From RGIG5579 sp045655865 (GTDB lineage Bacteria > Bacillota > Clostridia > Oscillospirales > SIG627): DNA of 51,989 nt. Positions 16,673-24,200 of the stretch are shown piece after piece. Position numbers and translations under genes: made by a program. A model generated the notes under the pieces. It did no database searches. It was not told the DNA's origin and saw only the letters and a list, made by a program, of their open reading frames with translations. The first letter of the stretch is position 1, and every line of letters starts with the position of its first letter. The stretch lies in contig JAZOQB010000058.1 of assembly GCA_045655865.1 (NCBI GenBank), positions 1 through 51,989 of the forward strand, read 5' to 3'.

Positions 16673-17338
16673 GTGAAAAAAAACATCCAAGTGAAAAACA
16701 TTGCCTTGGCGGGAATGTTCTGCGCCCTGGCTTATGTGTCCGTTTTACTGGGGGACGTGATTCCCAAAGTAAACGGTTTTTTAAGCTACGACCCCAAAGA
16801 TGCGGTGATCGTAATCGCAGGGTTTCTTCTTGGACCGATTGGTACGGTGGGGATCACCCTTGTGGTTTCTTTGATTGAAATGGTCACAGTCAGCGATACC
16901 GGTTGGTACGGCATGGTGATGAATTTCTTTTCTACAACGGCCTTTGCCCTTCCCGCCGCCATCATTTATCAAAAAATGCGCAGTTACCGGGGAGCGATCC
17001 TGTCGCTGATCTCGGGCGTTGTTGTGATGGCCGGTTGTATGGTATTGTGGAACTACATCATTACACCGTTTTATATGGGGGTTCCGCGAAAGGTGGTTGC
17101 GGCTATGCTGCTTCCTGTATTTTTGCCTTTCAATCTCATCAAAGGTGGCATCAATGCCGGCTTGGCTCTCTTTGTTTACAAACCTTTGGTTACTGCTTTG
17201 CGGCGGGCGAGATTGGTTCCGGCGTCTACAGGGCAGGAAGGGCAAAAGACCTTTCAGGCCGCTTTCCTTTTAATCGGTTTTGCGCTTTTTAGTCTTTTTG
17301 TGGTACTTTTCTTATTTTTCTCCGGGGTGCTTGGATGA
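16673..17338 (+). CDS. ribU: Riboflavin ECF transporter S component RibU
   Basis: RibU is the membrane-embedded riboflavin-binding subunit of an energy-coupling-factor importer. It needs a shared EcfA-EcfA'-EcfT module, which is not encoded in this window. The 221-residue protein is hydrophobic with about six membrane helices and has the usual S-component opening with a cytoplasmic lysine-rich start (KKNIQVKNIALAGMFCAL). It also carries DPKDAVIVIAGFLLGP and the internal PFNLIKGGINAGLAL. GTG at 16673 is preferred because GGAGG lies 7 bases upstream; the ATG at 16667 is too close to it. Control by the FMN riboswitch supports the riboflavin assignment strongly. Confidence 0.92.
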   Translation: MKKNIQVKNIALAGMFCALAYVSVLLGDVIPKVNGFLSYDPKDAVIVIAGFLLGPIGTVGITLVVSLIEMVTVSDTGWYGMVMNFFSTTAFALPAAIIYQKMRSYRGAILSLISGVVVMAGCMVLWNYIITPFYMGVPRKVVAAMLLPVFLPFNLIKGGINAGLALFVYKPLVTALRRARLVPASTGQEGQKTFQAAFLLIGFALFSLFVVLFLFFSGVLG

Positions 17339-17398
17339 CAGATGTTTCTGCAGTCCTTTGCATCGGCGAAGAATGGTTTTCTTAAATTGAAGGTGAAG

Positions 17399-17436
17399 TT
17401 GTGGTCTCGGTGCGAAAAAGGGGCCACAATTTTTTC
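17399..17436 (+). terminator. Intrinsic terminator after ribU
   Basis: TTGTGGTCTC pairs with GGGGCCACAA (two G-U pairs) around an 11-base loop and is followed by TTTTTTCTTTTT. Confidence 0.8.
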
Positions 17437-17453
17437 TTTTTGCAAGATTATTC

Positions 17454-17481
17454 TTGACAAATCAAAATGGAATGGTATAAT
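17454..17481 (+). promoter_or_regulatory. Promoter of the ylxM-ffh-rpsP-khpA operon
   Basis: A perfect TTGACA (17454-17459) and a perfect TATAAT (17476-17481) are separated by 16 bases, directly after the ribU terminator. Confidence 0.88.
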
Positions 17482-17531
17482 AATCGGTGTAAACAAAAAA
17501 ACTTTACACCAAAGGCGAGGAGGGATGAGGC

Positions 17532-17846
17532 GTGTTTGAAAAAGATTTGTCCCTATCCCTTTTGTACGACATTTACTCGCCTCTTCTTTCTCCGCGAAAG
17601 CAGAAAGTTTTTGAAGAGTATTTTTTATCGGACCTGTCTCTATCGGAGATTGCCCAGGAGACCGGGACCAGCCGCCAAGCGGTACGGAACTTGATTTCGC
17701 GGACCCGTGAGGAGCTGGTTTCCTTTGAGGAAAAGTTGGGTCTTTTGGCAAAGAGAAAGCGTTTGCTTTCCCTTTGTGATGCACTGGAAAACAGGGAAGG
17801 GGAAGAGAGCGAAACGGTGCTGGAAGAGATACGAGAAATTTTGTAG
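17532..17846 (+). CDS. ylxM: YlxM family SRP-associated helix-turn-helix protein
   Basis: YlxM proteins (UPF0122) are small DNA/RNA-binding-type proteins almost always encoded just before ffh in Firmicutes and implicated in the signal recognition particle pathway. The 104-residue protein has a sigma-region-4-like helix-turn-helix: LSEIAQETGTSRQAVRNLISRTREEL, at about residues 37-62. GTG at 17532 follows GAGGAGG with 7 bases between. It is separated from ffh by 12 bases and shares the promoter at 17454. Its molecular function is not firmly known. Confidence 0.88.
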   Translation: MFEKDLSLSLLYDIYSPLLSPRKQKVFEEYFLSDLSLSEIAQETGTSRQAVRNLISRTREELVSFEEKLGLLAKRKRLLSLCDALENREGEESETVLEEIREIL

Positions 17847-17858
17847 GAGGTGGGACTG

Positions 17859-19184
17859 TTGTTTCAAAGTCTGATGGACAAAATGGCTGCGGCGTTTCAG
17901 TCTTTTAAGAACAAGGGCAAGCTCACCCCCGATGACGTGAAGGCGGGGATGCGCCAGATCAAATTGGCCCTTTTGGAGGCGGACGTCAACTTTAAAGTGG
18001 TCAAAGAATTCGTCAACCGAGTCAGTCAGCGGGCGGTAGGTTCTGAGGTTTTGGAAAGCCTTTTGCCTCATCAACAGATCGTGAAGATCGTCCGGGAAGA
18101 ACTGATTTCCATTATGGGCGAGAGCAACGAAAAACTCACCATTTCTCCCAAGCCCCCTACCGTTGTGATGATGTGCGGTCTTCAGGGAAGCGGTAAAACG
18201 ACCCACTCTGCAAAACTGGCCAGGATGATGAAAAAAGATGGCAAGAGACCTCTTTTGGTGGCTTGTGATATTTACCGTCCCGCTGCTATCACCCAATTGA
18301 AGGTGGTAGGAGAGCAGGTGGAGGTTCCCGTGTTTGCCTTGGAGGATTGCAAGGACGCGGTTCGCATTGCCCGCGAAGGGGTGGAATATGCGAAAAACAA
18401 TGCTCATGACCTGGTGATTTTGGATACCGCAGGAAGACTCCATGTAGATGAAGAACTCATGGAAGAGCTGCGAAGGATGAAGGAAACTGTCTTACCAACG
18501 GAGATCCTTTTGGTTGTGGATGCCATGACCGGCCAGGATGCGGTGAACGTGGCGGAGAGTTTTCACCAGCTTTTGGATATTACCGGTGTGATCCTAACAA
18601 AACTGGACGGCGATACCCGTGGCGGTGCAGCGTTGTCGGTTCGTTTCGTTACCGGACGCCCCATTAAGTTTATTGGCGTGGGAGAAAAGCTAGATCAGAT
18701 CGAGCCCTTTCATCCCGACCGCATGGCCAGCCGTATTATCGGTATGGGGGATGTGCTTACCCTCATTGACCGCGCGGAAGCTGCCTTTGATGAGAAAAAA
18801 GCCAGGGAGATGGAGCAAAAGCTCCGGCAGAATAGCTTTACCCTGGAAGATTATATGGAGCAATTTGAGCAGCTGAAGAAAATGGGCTCCCTGGAGCAGT
18901 TGATGGGTATGATTCCCGGTATGAAGCCGGGGGCGTTGAAAGATACCAAGATCGACGAGAAGCAATTGGATCGTACTCGGGCCATTATCCAGTCTATGAC
19001 GCCTCAAGAACGTCAGAAGCCGGAGATGATCAATTCTTCTCGGAAAAAGCGCATTGCCGCCGGTTGTGGACAAACGGTAGAAGAGGTCAACCGCTTGCTT
19101 CGACAGTTTGAGGCGATGAGCAAAATGCTTAAGCAGTTTTCCGGAAAAAAAGGAAAATTTGGAAGAATGAAGCTCCCCTTTTAA
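17859..19184 (+). CDS. ffh: Signal recognition particle protein Ffh
   Basis: Ffh is the GTPase of the bacterial signal recognition particle. It binds 4.5S/6S RNA and signal sequences and delivers ribosomes to FtsY. The 441-residue protein has an N domain, a G domain with GLQGSGKTT, DTAGR and TKLDGDTRGG, and a methionine-rich M domain with GMIPGMKPG and the RNA-binding SSRKKRIAAGCGQTVEEVNRLLRQF. The start is most likely TTG at 17859, six bases after AGGAGGTG, which aligns with the family N-terminus. A GTG at 17850 lies inside the ribosome binding site. The SRP RNA gene is not in the window. Confidence 0.97.
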   Translation: MFQSLMDKMAAAFQSFKNKGKLTPDDVKAGMRQIKLALLEADVNFKVVKEFVNRVSQRAVGSEVLESLLPHQQIVKIVREELISIMGESNEKLTISPKPPTVVMMCGLQGSGKTTHSAKLARMMKKDGKRPLLVACDIYRPAAITQLKVVGEQVEVPVFALEDCKDAVRIAREGVEYAKNNAHDLVILDTAGRLHVDEELMEELRRMKETVLPTEILLVVDAMTGQDAVNVAESFHQLLDITGVILTKLDGDTRGGAALSVRFVTGRPIKFIGVGEKLDQIEPFHPDRMASRIIGMGDVLTLIDRAEAAFDEKKAREMEQKLRQNSFTLEDYMEQFEQLKKMGSLEQLMGMIPGMKPGALKDTKIDEKQLDRTRAIIQSMTPQERQKPEMINSSRKKRIAAGCGQTVEEVNRLLRQFEAMSKMLKQFSGKKGKFGRMKLPF

Positions 19185-19217
19185 AGGGGTTTCAAATGAG
19201 TGAAAGGAGGTGAAAGT

Positions 19218-19463
19218 ATGGCAGTTAAGATCAGATTGAGAAGAATGGGTGCTAAGAAGGCTCCTTTTTATCGCGTTGTGGTTGCGGATTCTCGCTATCC
19301 CAGAGACGGCAGATTCATTGAGGAGATCGGTACTTACAATCCTTTGATGGATCCCCCCGCCATCAATATTGATGCAGAGGCGGCAAAGAAGTGGATCGCC
19401 AACGGTGCACAGCCCACCGAAACCGCAAGAAGCATCCTCAAAAAGAGCGGCGTGATCGATTGA
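19218..19463 (+). CDS. rpsP: 30S ribosomal protein S16
   Basis: S16 is a small assembly protein of the 30S body. The 81-residue protein shows the full family pattern: MAVKIRLRRMGAKKAPFYRVVVADSR, then RDGRFIEEIGTYNP, then a C-terminal GAQPTETARSILKKSG. The ATG at 19218 follows AAAGGAGGTGAAAGT. It sits between ffh and khpA as in many Firmicutes, but the rimM-trmD-rplS genes that usually follow are missing here. Confidence 0.98.
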   Translation: MAVKIRLRRMGAKKAPFYRVVVADSRYPRDGRFIEEIGTYNPLMDPPAINIDAEAAKKWIANGAQPTETARSILKKSGVID

Positions 19464-19476
19464 TTAGGAGTAGGAT

Positions 19477-19704
19477 ATGAAACAGGTATTGATCGACATC
19501 GCAAAGGCCCTGGTATCGAAACCCGAAGAGGTCGTTGTGGTGGAGCGGCAGGATGGAAATACCTTGCACCTGGAGCTCAGCGTGGCGCCGGAGGATATGG
19601 GAAAAGTCATCGGCAAGCAGGGCCGGATTGCTAAGGCGATCCGCTCCGTGATGAAAGCCTGCGCTGCGAAAGAAAATCAAAAGGTCATGGTGGATATTAT
19701 CTAA
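19477..19704 (+). CDS. khpA: KH-domain RNA-binding protein KhpA
   Basis: KhpA (YlqC) is a small KH-domain protein that, with KhpB/EloR, affects cell elongation and RNA regulation in Firmicutes. The 75-residue protein is essentially one KH domain with the GxxG loop in GKVIGKQGRIAKAIRSVM. It is the last gene of the operon, 13 bases after rpsP, with AGGAG before the ATG and a terminator directly after it. No RimM or TrmD is encoded next to it. Confidence 0.93.
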   Translation: MKQVLIDIAKALVSKPEEVVVVERQDGNTLHLELSVAPEDMGKVIGKQGRIAKAIRSVMKACAAKENQKVMVDII

Positions 19705-19716
19705 GCCGAATAAGAG

Positions 19717-19743
19717 AAAAAGACAGGAGTACCTGTCTTTTTT
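19717..19743. terminator. Bidirectional terminator between khpA and the minus-strand gene
   Basis: AAAAAGACAGG and CCTGTCTTTTTT flank the loop AGTA. The A/T tails on both sides allow termination from either direction. The following 107 bases up to 19850 are A/T-rich and hold no gene. Confidence 0.85.
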
Positions 19744-19850
19744 CTTTTTTTATTTTTGATTCAATGATTTCCAACGGGAAGTTGAAATTTTTTCTTCCTT
19801 ATTATAATATATACGGAATTCAATTGGTCAACATTTGTGGTTTGCCGGAG

Positions 19851-20321
19851 TCAACGAAGCGATTTGGGTGCATTTTGCGTCACAGGGGAGATCCGGCTTT
19901 GACGGGCAAGGCGGAAGAGACGTTGCTTTCGGCGCTCCCAGAGATACAGGTCCCAGGCGCGAAAACCAATTAAGACCGCAAAGGACAAGAGAAACCAGAA
20001 GAAAGAAAAGAGAGGACAGATCTGGCCCGCCACATTTCCGGGGTGACCTGTGTAATCCCAGACGTTCCAATGAAGGTGCAGATTAACGACGGTTCCGGTG
20101 ATCCATTCCAATTGGGTAATTATCACCGCAGAGAGAATGGATTTTGTGAGAAATCGCCCTCGTCCCAGGGTTTGGTCAATGAGGCGTATAGATAAAAGGC
20201 AGACCGCTCCCAAAAGACTCATGGAAAAATGGGTTCGGCCCCGGAACAGGATCTCAAGAAGGGGATAGAGGACGGCGCCCAGAAGAAAAATTGCGGGATA
20301 TTCCTTAATTTTGTATTTCAT
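19851..20321 (-). CDS. Putative ABC transporter permease-like membrane protein (CmpB family)
   Basis: This is a 156-residue integral membrane protein with about four hydrophobic helices. The segment LEWITGTVVNLHLHWNVWDYT, followed by NVAGQICPLFSFFWFLLSF, is typical of the small putative ABC-transporter type IV (CmpB/DUF1113) family of Clostridia. No ATPase or binding protein is nearby, and the family's transport role is not proven. AAGGAG precedes the ATG at 20321. It is the only minus-strand gene between ligA and the right end of the window, standing alone between the SRP and S10 operons. Confidence 0.7.
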   Translation of the reverse strand: MKYKIKEYPAIFLLGAVLYPLLEILFRGRTHFSMSLLGAVCLLSIRLIDQTLGRGRFLTKSILSAVIITQLEWITGTVVNLHLHWNVWDYTGHPGNVAGQICPLFSFFWFLLSFAVLIGFRAWDLYLWERRKQRLFRLARQSRISPVTQNAPKSLR

Positions 20322-20420
20322 GGACTTCTCCTTTCACAGCTTTTCTCCTATTTTTTCCCGAAACCGGAGGAAAAAGCCGGGAAAATCATTTAAAAAGGGT
20401 AAAAATATTTTAACAAACTG

Positions 20421-20450
20421 TAAACATTATTTGAATTTTTATGATATAAT
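20421..20450 (+). promoter_or_regulatory. S10 operon promoter P1 (extended -10)
   Basis: TAAACA (20421-20426), an 18-base spacer and TGA-TATAAT (-10 at 20445-20450). The weak -35 is compensated by the TGn extension. Confidence 0.7.
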
Positions 20451-20451
20451 C

Positions 20452-20480
20452 TTGCGCGTATTACCTAAATTTGCTACAAT
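20452..20480 (+). promoter_or_regulatory. S10 operon promoter P2
   Basis: TTGCGC (20452-20457), a 17-base spacer and TGC-TACAAT (-10 at 20475-20480), immediately downstream of P1. Tandem promoters suit a highly expressed ribosomal operon. Confidence 0.5.
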
Positions 20481-20724
20481 AGCCAAGCTTGATGTGCGTT
20501 GAAGCGGGAGGTTGCTGCGTTTTACGCAGGTTTTTCCGCAGAGTATGTCCGAGAATCGGGCGAAAGCGAGCGTATGCTGCTTTCTCCGCCTGAGGCATCG
20601 CCTGAGGCGGAGTCGTTTACTGAGGATGAAAAGAAACACCCGAGAGCGTATATAGCTCGCGCTTCCCATCGAGCAAAGAGCTCTCCAGAGCGGAGAGCGG
20701 TAAAATTTATAAGGAGGCAAAACC
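20481..20724 (+). promoter_or_regulatory. Structured leader of the S10-spc-alpha operon
   Basis: About 245 bases with no credible gene but several hairpins. CTGCGT-TTT-ACGCAG (20515-20529) is followed by GTTTTT and looks like a weak attenuator. A stronger helix (20584-20612) has 8 outer pairs, a G-G mismatch and 4 inner pairs. GCTCTCC-AGAGC-GGAGAGC (20680-20698) ends about 13 bases before the rpsJ ribosome binding site. It is unlike the E. coli L4-binding leader as far as can be seen by eye. Confidence 0.55.
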
Positions 20725-21036
20725 ATGGCAAAGGAAAAAATTCGCATCAGACTCAAGGCGTACGATCACACCATCATTGACCAAAGCGCAGAGAAGATCG
20801 TGGAAACGGCAAAGCGCTGCGGCTCCAAGGTATCGGGTCCTATCCCGTTGCCCACCGAGAAGGAGATCGTTACCATCCTGCGGGCTGTCCACAAGTACAA
20901 GGATTCCCGCGAGCAGTTCGAACTGCGTACCCACAAGAGACTCATTGACGTGCTCAGCCCCTCGAAAGCGACGGTTGACGCACTGATGTCGATTGAGCTT
21001 CCCGCCGGCGTTGAATTGGAATACAGATTCGAATAA
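20725..21036 (+). CDS. rpsJ: 30S ribosomal protein S10
   Basis: S10 is part of the 30S head and also acts as NusE in transcription antitermination. The 103-residue protein has the typical IRIRLKAYDHTIID start, GPIPLPTEKEI in the long loop and THKRLIDVLSPSKATVDALM near the end. ATAAGGAGG precedes the ATG. It is the first gene of the S10-spc-alpha cluster, behind two promoters and a structured leader. A 66-base gap with a hairpin follows before rplC. Confidence 0.99.
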   Translation: MAKEKIRIRLKAYDHTIIDQSAEKIVETAKRCGSKVSGPIPLPTEKEIVTILRAVHKYKDSREQFELRTHKRLIDVLSPSKATVDALMSIELPAGVELEYRFE

Positions 21037-21061
21037 TTCACCGACCGGGAAAACGAGTCAT

Positions 21062-21077
21062 GTTGGAATTTTCCAAC
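21062..21077 (+). other. Hairpin in the rpsJ-rplC gap
   Basis: GTTGGAA-TT-TTCCAAC is a perfect inverted repeat, nested within a weaker CATGTT/AACATG pair. No U-run follows it, so it is not a normal terminator. It lies just before the rplC Shine-Dalgarno and may tune rplC translation or mRNA processing. Confidence 0.4.
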
Positions 21078-21102
21078 CAATAACATGTTTTAGGAGGAAC
21101 CA

Positions 21103-21735
21103 ATGAAGAAAGCAATTATCGGCAAAAAAATCGGTATGACCCAGATCTTTACGGAAAACGGCGCAGTAATCCCTGTGACCCTCATTGAAGCCGGTCCCTG
21201 TGCAGTAGTTCAAAAGAAAACCATGGACAAGGATGGCTATAGCGCCCTTCAGCTGGGATTTTCCGACGTAGCAGAAAGAAAACTCACCAACCCCGTCAAG
21301 GGACATTTTAAGAAGAGCGGTGTTGTCTTCAAGAAGTATTTGAAGGAATTCCGCCTGGATGACGCAGACAGCGCTAACGTGGGCGACATCATTTCCGCCT
21401 CTGTATTTGAAGAGGGCGAGAGCGTAGACGTGACCGGTATCACCAAGGGACGCGGCTACAGCGGTGTCATCAAGAGATGGGGTGCTCACCGTCTGCGCAT
21501 GACCCACGGTACCGGCCCGGTTCATCGCCAGGTGGGTTCCATGGGTGCCAACTCCAGCCCCTCCCGTGTGTTCAAGAACAAGAAGATGGCCGGCCAGTAC
21601 GGAAACGAGCAGGTCACCATTTTGAACCTGAAGATCGCAAAAATCGACGCGGAGAAGAATCTTATTGCCGTGCGCGGTGCCATCCCCGGTGCCAAAAACG
21701 GGATCGTTTATCTCCGTGACAGCGTAAAAGCTTAA
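21103..21735 (+). CDS. rplC: 50S ribosomal protein L3
   Basis: L3 is an early 50S assembly protein whose extension reaches the peptidyl transferase centre. The 210-residue protein begins MKKAIIGKKIGMTQIF and contains the central loop TKGRGYSGVIKRWG, then GPVHRQVGSMGANSSPSRVFKNKKMAGQYG, both diagnostic. TAGGAGGAACC precedes the ATG. It is second in the S10 cluster, 24 bases before rplD. Confidence 0.99.
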   Translation: MKKAIIGKKIGMTQIFTENGAVIPVTLIEAGPCAVVQKKTMDKDGYSALQLGFSDVAERKLTNPVKGHFKKSGVVFKKYLKEFRLDDADSANVGDIISASVFEEGESVDVTGITKGRGYSGVIKRWGAHRLRMTHGTGPVHRQVGSMGANSSPSRVFKNKKMAGQYGNEQVTILNLKIAKIDAEKNLIAVRGAIPGAKNGIVYLRDSVKA

Positions 21736-21759
21736 TCCAAGAGAAGGGAGAAATAAGAA

Positions 21760-22386
21760 ATGCCTAACGTAAAAGTTTATGATATGGCAGGACAGGTCAC
21801 CGGTGAAATCGCCCTTTCCGAGGAGCTCTTCGGCGCTGAGGTGAACAAGAGCGTTTTGCACAGTGTAGTCCGCGCTTATCTGATGAATCAAAGACAGGGT
21901 ACTCAGTCTACCAAGACCCGTAGCGAAGTTTCCGGCGGCGGCAAAAAGCCCTGGAAGCAGAAGGGAACCGGCAGAGCCCGTCAGGGTTCCACCCGTTCTC
22001 CTCAGTGGACTCACGGCGGTATCGCTCTGGGACCCAAGCCCCGCACCTTCCATGTGAGTGTGAACAAGAAGGTAAAGAGAATCGCGCTGAAGAGTGCACT
22101 TTCCGCCAAGCTTGCAAACAACGAGATCTACGTGGTGGACGGTCTTCAGGCTACCGAGTACAAGACCCGCCCCATGGTGGAGATGCTCCGTGCTCTGAAC
22201 GCCGAAAAGAAGCCTCTGGTAGTGCTGCCTGAGATGGATGCCGTGCTCATTAAGAGCTTTGCCAACATCCCCGGCGCCCAGACCTGCCAGGCCAACAACC
22301 TGAACGTCTACCAGATCCTGAACCACAGAAATCTTGTTATCTCCAAGAAGGCTGTTGAAGTAATGGAGGAGGTTTATCAGGGATGA
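21760..22386 (+). CDS. rplD: 50S ribosomal protein L4
   Basis: L4 lines the peptide exit tunnel of the 50S subunit; in some bacteria it also represses its own operon. The 208-residue protein carries the tunnel loop TRSEVSGGGKKPWKQKGTGRARQGSTRSPQWTHGG (about residues 49-83), including the KQKGTGRARQG macrolide-contact segment in wild-type form. GAAGGGAG precedes the ATG. Its last codons overlap the rplW start by four bases (ATGA), suggesting translational coupling. Confidence 0.98.
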   Translation: MPNVKVYDMAGQVTGEIALSEELFGAEVNKSVLHSVVRAYLMNQRQGTQSTKTRSEVSGGGKKPWKQKGTGRARQGSTRSPQWTHGGIALGPKPRTFHVSVNKKVKRIALKSALSAKLANNEIYVVDGLQATEYKTRPMVEMLRALNAEKKPLVVLPEMDAVLIKSFANIPGAQTCQANNLNVYQILNHRNLVISKKAVEVMEEVYQG

Positions 22387-22679
22387 AAACTGCTTATGAT
22401 ATTATCTTAAAGCCGGTGATCACCGAGGCTTCCATGTCCGCTACCGCCAGTCAGAAGAAGTACACCTTCCGAGTAGCAGACGGTGCCACCAAGATCGAGA
22501 TCGCCCGCGCAGTGGAAGAACTGTTTAAGGTTCAAGTAAAATCGGTAAATACCATTTCCATGAAGTCCAAGGCAAAGAGAATGGGTGTCCACATGGGTAA
22601 AACCAGCGAGTGGAAAAAGGCCATTGTTACCTTGACCGAGGACTCCAAGACCATCGAGTTCTTCGATGGTATGATGTAA
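22383..22679 (+). CDS. rplW: 50S ribosomal protein L23
   Basis: L23 sits at the tunnel exit and is the docking point for trigger factor and SRP. The 98-residue protein has AYDIILKPVITEASM at the start, KYTFRVADGATKIEIARAVEELF, and a C-terminal KKAIVTLTEDSKTIEFF strand. The ATG overlaps the rplD stop, and a GGAGG lies about a dozen bases upstream inside rplD. Confidence 0.98.
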   Translation: MKTAYDIILKPVITEASMSATASQKKYTFRVADGATKIEIARAVEELFKVQVKSVNTISMKSKAKRMGVHMGKTSEWKKAIVTLTEDSKTIEFFDGMM

Positions 22680-22692
22680 GGAGGTACGGTAA

Positions 22693-23523
22693 ATGGCTGT
22701 TAAGACCTATAAGCCTACAACCCCCGGCAGAAGAAATATGAGCGTGCAGAGCTTTGATGAGCTCACTCGCAAGGCTCCGGAAAAGAGCCTTCTGGCACCT
22801 CTGAAGAAGCATGCCGGCCGGAACAATCTGGGCCGCATCACCGTTCGTCATCACGGCGGCGGAAACAGAAGAAAGTACAGATTGATCGACTTCAAGCGTA
22901 GCAATCAGACCCCCGCAACGGTGATCGCTCTGGAGTACGATCCCAACCGCACTGCGAACATCGCCCTCATTCAGTATGAGGACGGCAAGAAGAGCTACAT
23001 CATTGCTCCCAACGAGTTGAAAGTCGGAGACGTGATCACCGCCGGTGCTCAGTCCGACATTAAGCCTGGCAACGCTCTTCCCATTGCTAACATTCCCGTG
23101 GGTACCCTCATTCACAACATTGAGCTCTACCCCGGAAGAGGCGCACAGATGGTAAGAAGCGCCGGTGCTATGGCTCAGCTCATGGCAAAGGAAAACGGCA
23201 TGGCTCAGGTAAGACTTCCCTCGTCCGAGGTGAGATTGGTTCGTTTGGACTGCGTTGCTACCATCGGACAGGTCGGAAACCTGGATCACGAGAACGTGAA
23301 GATCGGTAAAGCCGGTAAGAAGAGACACATGGGCATCCGTCCTACCGTTCGCGGTTCCGTTATGAACCCCTGCGACCACCCCCACGGCGGTGGTGAGGGA
23401 CGTTCCCCCATCGGTCGTCCCACTCCGGTAACTCCTTGGGGCAAGCCCACCATGGGTTACAAGACCAGAAACAAGAAAGCGCGTACCAATAAGTTTATTG
23501 TGAAGCGCAAAAACGATCGCTGA
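22693..23523 (+). CDS. rplB: 50S ribosomal protein L2
   Basis: L2 is needed for subunit association and peptidyl transfer. The 276-residue protein is full length: AVKTYKPTTPGRRNMSV at the start, RITVRHHGGGNRRKYR, and the C-terminal GSVMNPCDHPHGGGEGRSPIGRP containing the conserved histidine of the peptidyl transferase region. TAAGGAGGTACGGTAA precedes the ATG, 13 bases after rplW. Confidence 0.99.
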   Translation: MAVKTYKPTTPGRRNMSVQSFDELTRKAPEKSLLAPLKKHAGRNNLGRITVRHHGGGNRRKYRLIDFKRSNQTPATVIALEYDPNRTANIALIQYEDGKKSYIIAPNELKVGDVITAGAQSDIKPGNALPIANIPVGTLIHNIELYPGRGAQMVRSAGAMAQLMAKENGMAQVRLPSSEVRLVRLDCVATIGQVGNLDHENVKIGKAGKKRHMGIRPTVRGSVMNPCDHPHGGGEGRSPIGRPTPVTPWGKPTMGYKTRNKKARTNKFIVKRKNDR

Positions 23524-23540
23524 GTAAAGGAGAAAATGAA

Positions 23541-23816
23541 ATGTCCAGAAGTGTGAAAAAAGGACCTTTTGTCCAAGAAAAACTTTTTGCAGCAATCGTT
23601 GAGATGAACAAAAAGAACGAAAAGAAGGTCATTAAGACCTGGTCTCGTTCTTCTACCATCTTCCCCGAATTCGTCGGTCATACCATTGCTGTTTACGACG
23701 GCAGAAAACATGTCCCGGTTTATGTGACTGAGGATATGGTCGGCCACAAGTTGGGAGAGTTCGCTCTCACCCGCACCTTTAAGGGCCACGCCGGCTCCAA
23801 GGTCGCCAACAGGTAA
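23541..23816 (+). CDS. rpsS: 30S ribosomal protein S19
   Basis: S19 lies in the 30S head next to S13 and contacts A-site tRNA. The 91-residue protein matches the family throughout: SRSVKKGPFVQEKL, IKTWSRSSTIFPEFVGHTIAVYDGRKHVPVYVTEDMVGHKLGEFA, TRTFKGH. AAAGGAG precedes the ATG, 17 bases after rplB. Confidence 0.99.
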   Translation: MSRSVKKGPFVQEKLFAAIVEMNKKNEKKVIKTWSRSSTIFPEFVGHTIAVYDGRKHVPVYVTEDMVGHKLGEFALTRTFKGHAGSKVANR

Positions 23817-23837
23817 GGAAAAGGAGGAAACTGACAA

Positions 23838-24197
23838 ATGAACGAAACGGCAAAGAAAAGAGCCGTGGCACATCGCAAAGAAGTTCGGATTTCTCCCAGA
23901 AAGGTTCAGATCGTCCTTGACCTGATCCGCGGTAAGGACGCAACCCTTGCCAAGGGAATCCTGAAGAACACCACCAAGAGTGCCGCAGAGCCTATTTTGA
24001 AAATTTTGAATGAGGCTTGTGCCAACGCAGAAAACAACTTCCAGATGGACAAGGAAAAGTTGTTCGTAGCTGAATGCTACGCTACTCCCGGCACCACCCT
24101 GAAGCGCATTATGCCTCGCGCACAGGGCAGAGCCTTCCGCATTTTGAAGAGAGCTTCCCACATCACCATCGCTGTGGAAGAGAAAGGAGGAAATTAA
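23838..24197 (+). CDS. rplV: 50S ribosomal protein L22
   Basis: L22 binds 23S rRNA and its beta-hairpin lines the exit tunnel. The 119-residue protein starts with a slightly long basic segment, then RISPRKVQIVLDLIRGK, ILKILNEACANAENN, and the tunnel hairpin PRAQGRAFRILKRASHITIAV. AAGGAGG precedes the ATG by eight bases. Only three bases separate it from rpsC. Confidence 0.98.
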   Translation: MNETAKKRAVAHRKEVRISPRKVQIVLDLIRGKDATLAKGILKNTTKSAAEPILKILNEACANAENNFQMDKEKLFVAECYATPGTTLKRIMPRAQGRAFRILKRASHITIAVEEKGGN

Positions 24198-24200
24198 GAG

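Noticed and set aside
17342..17539. Small plus-strand frame between ribU and ylxM
   Set aside because: It spans a terminator and the ylxM promoter and has no ribosome binding site.
20499..20780. A 93-codon frame across the S10 leader
   Set aside because: It runs into rpsJ in another frame, has unusual composition and is better explained as structured RNA.
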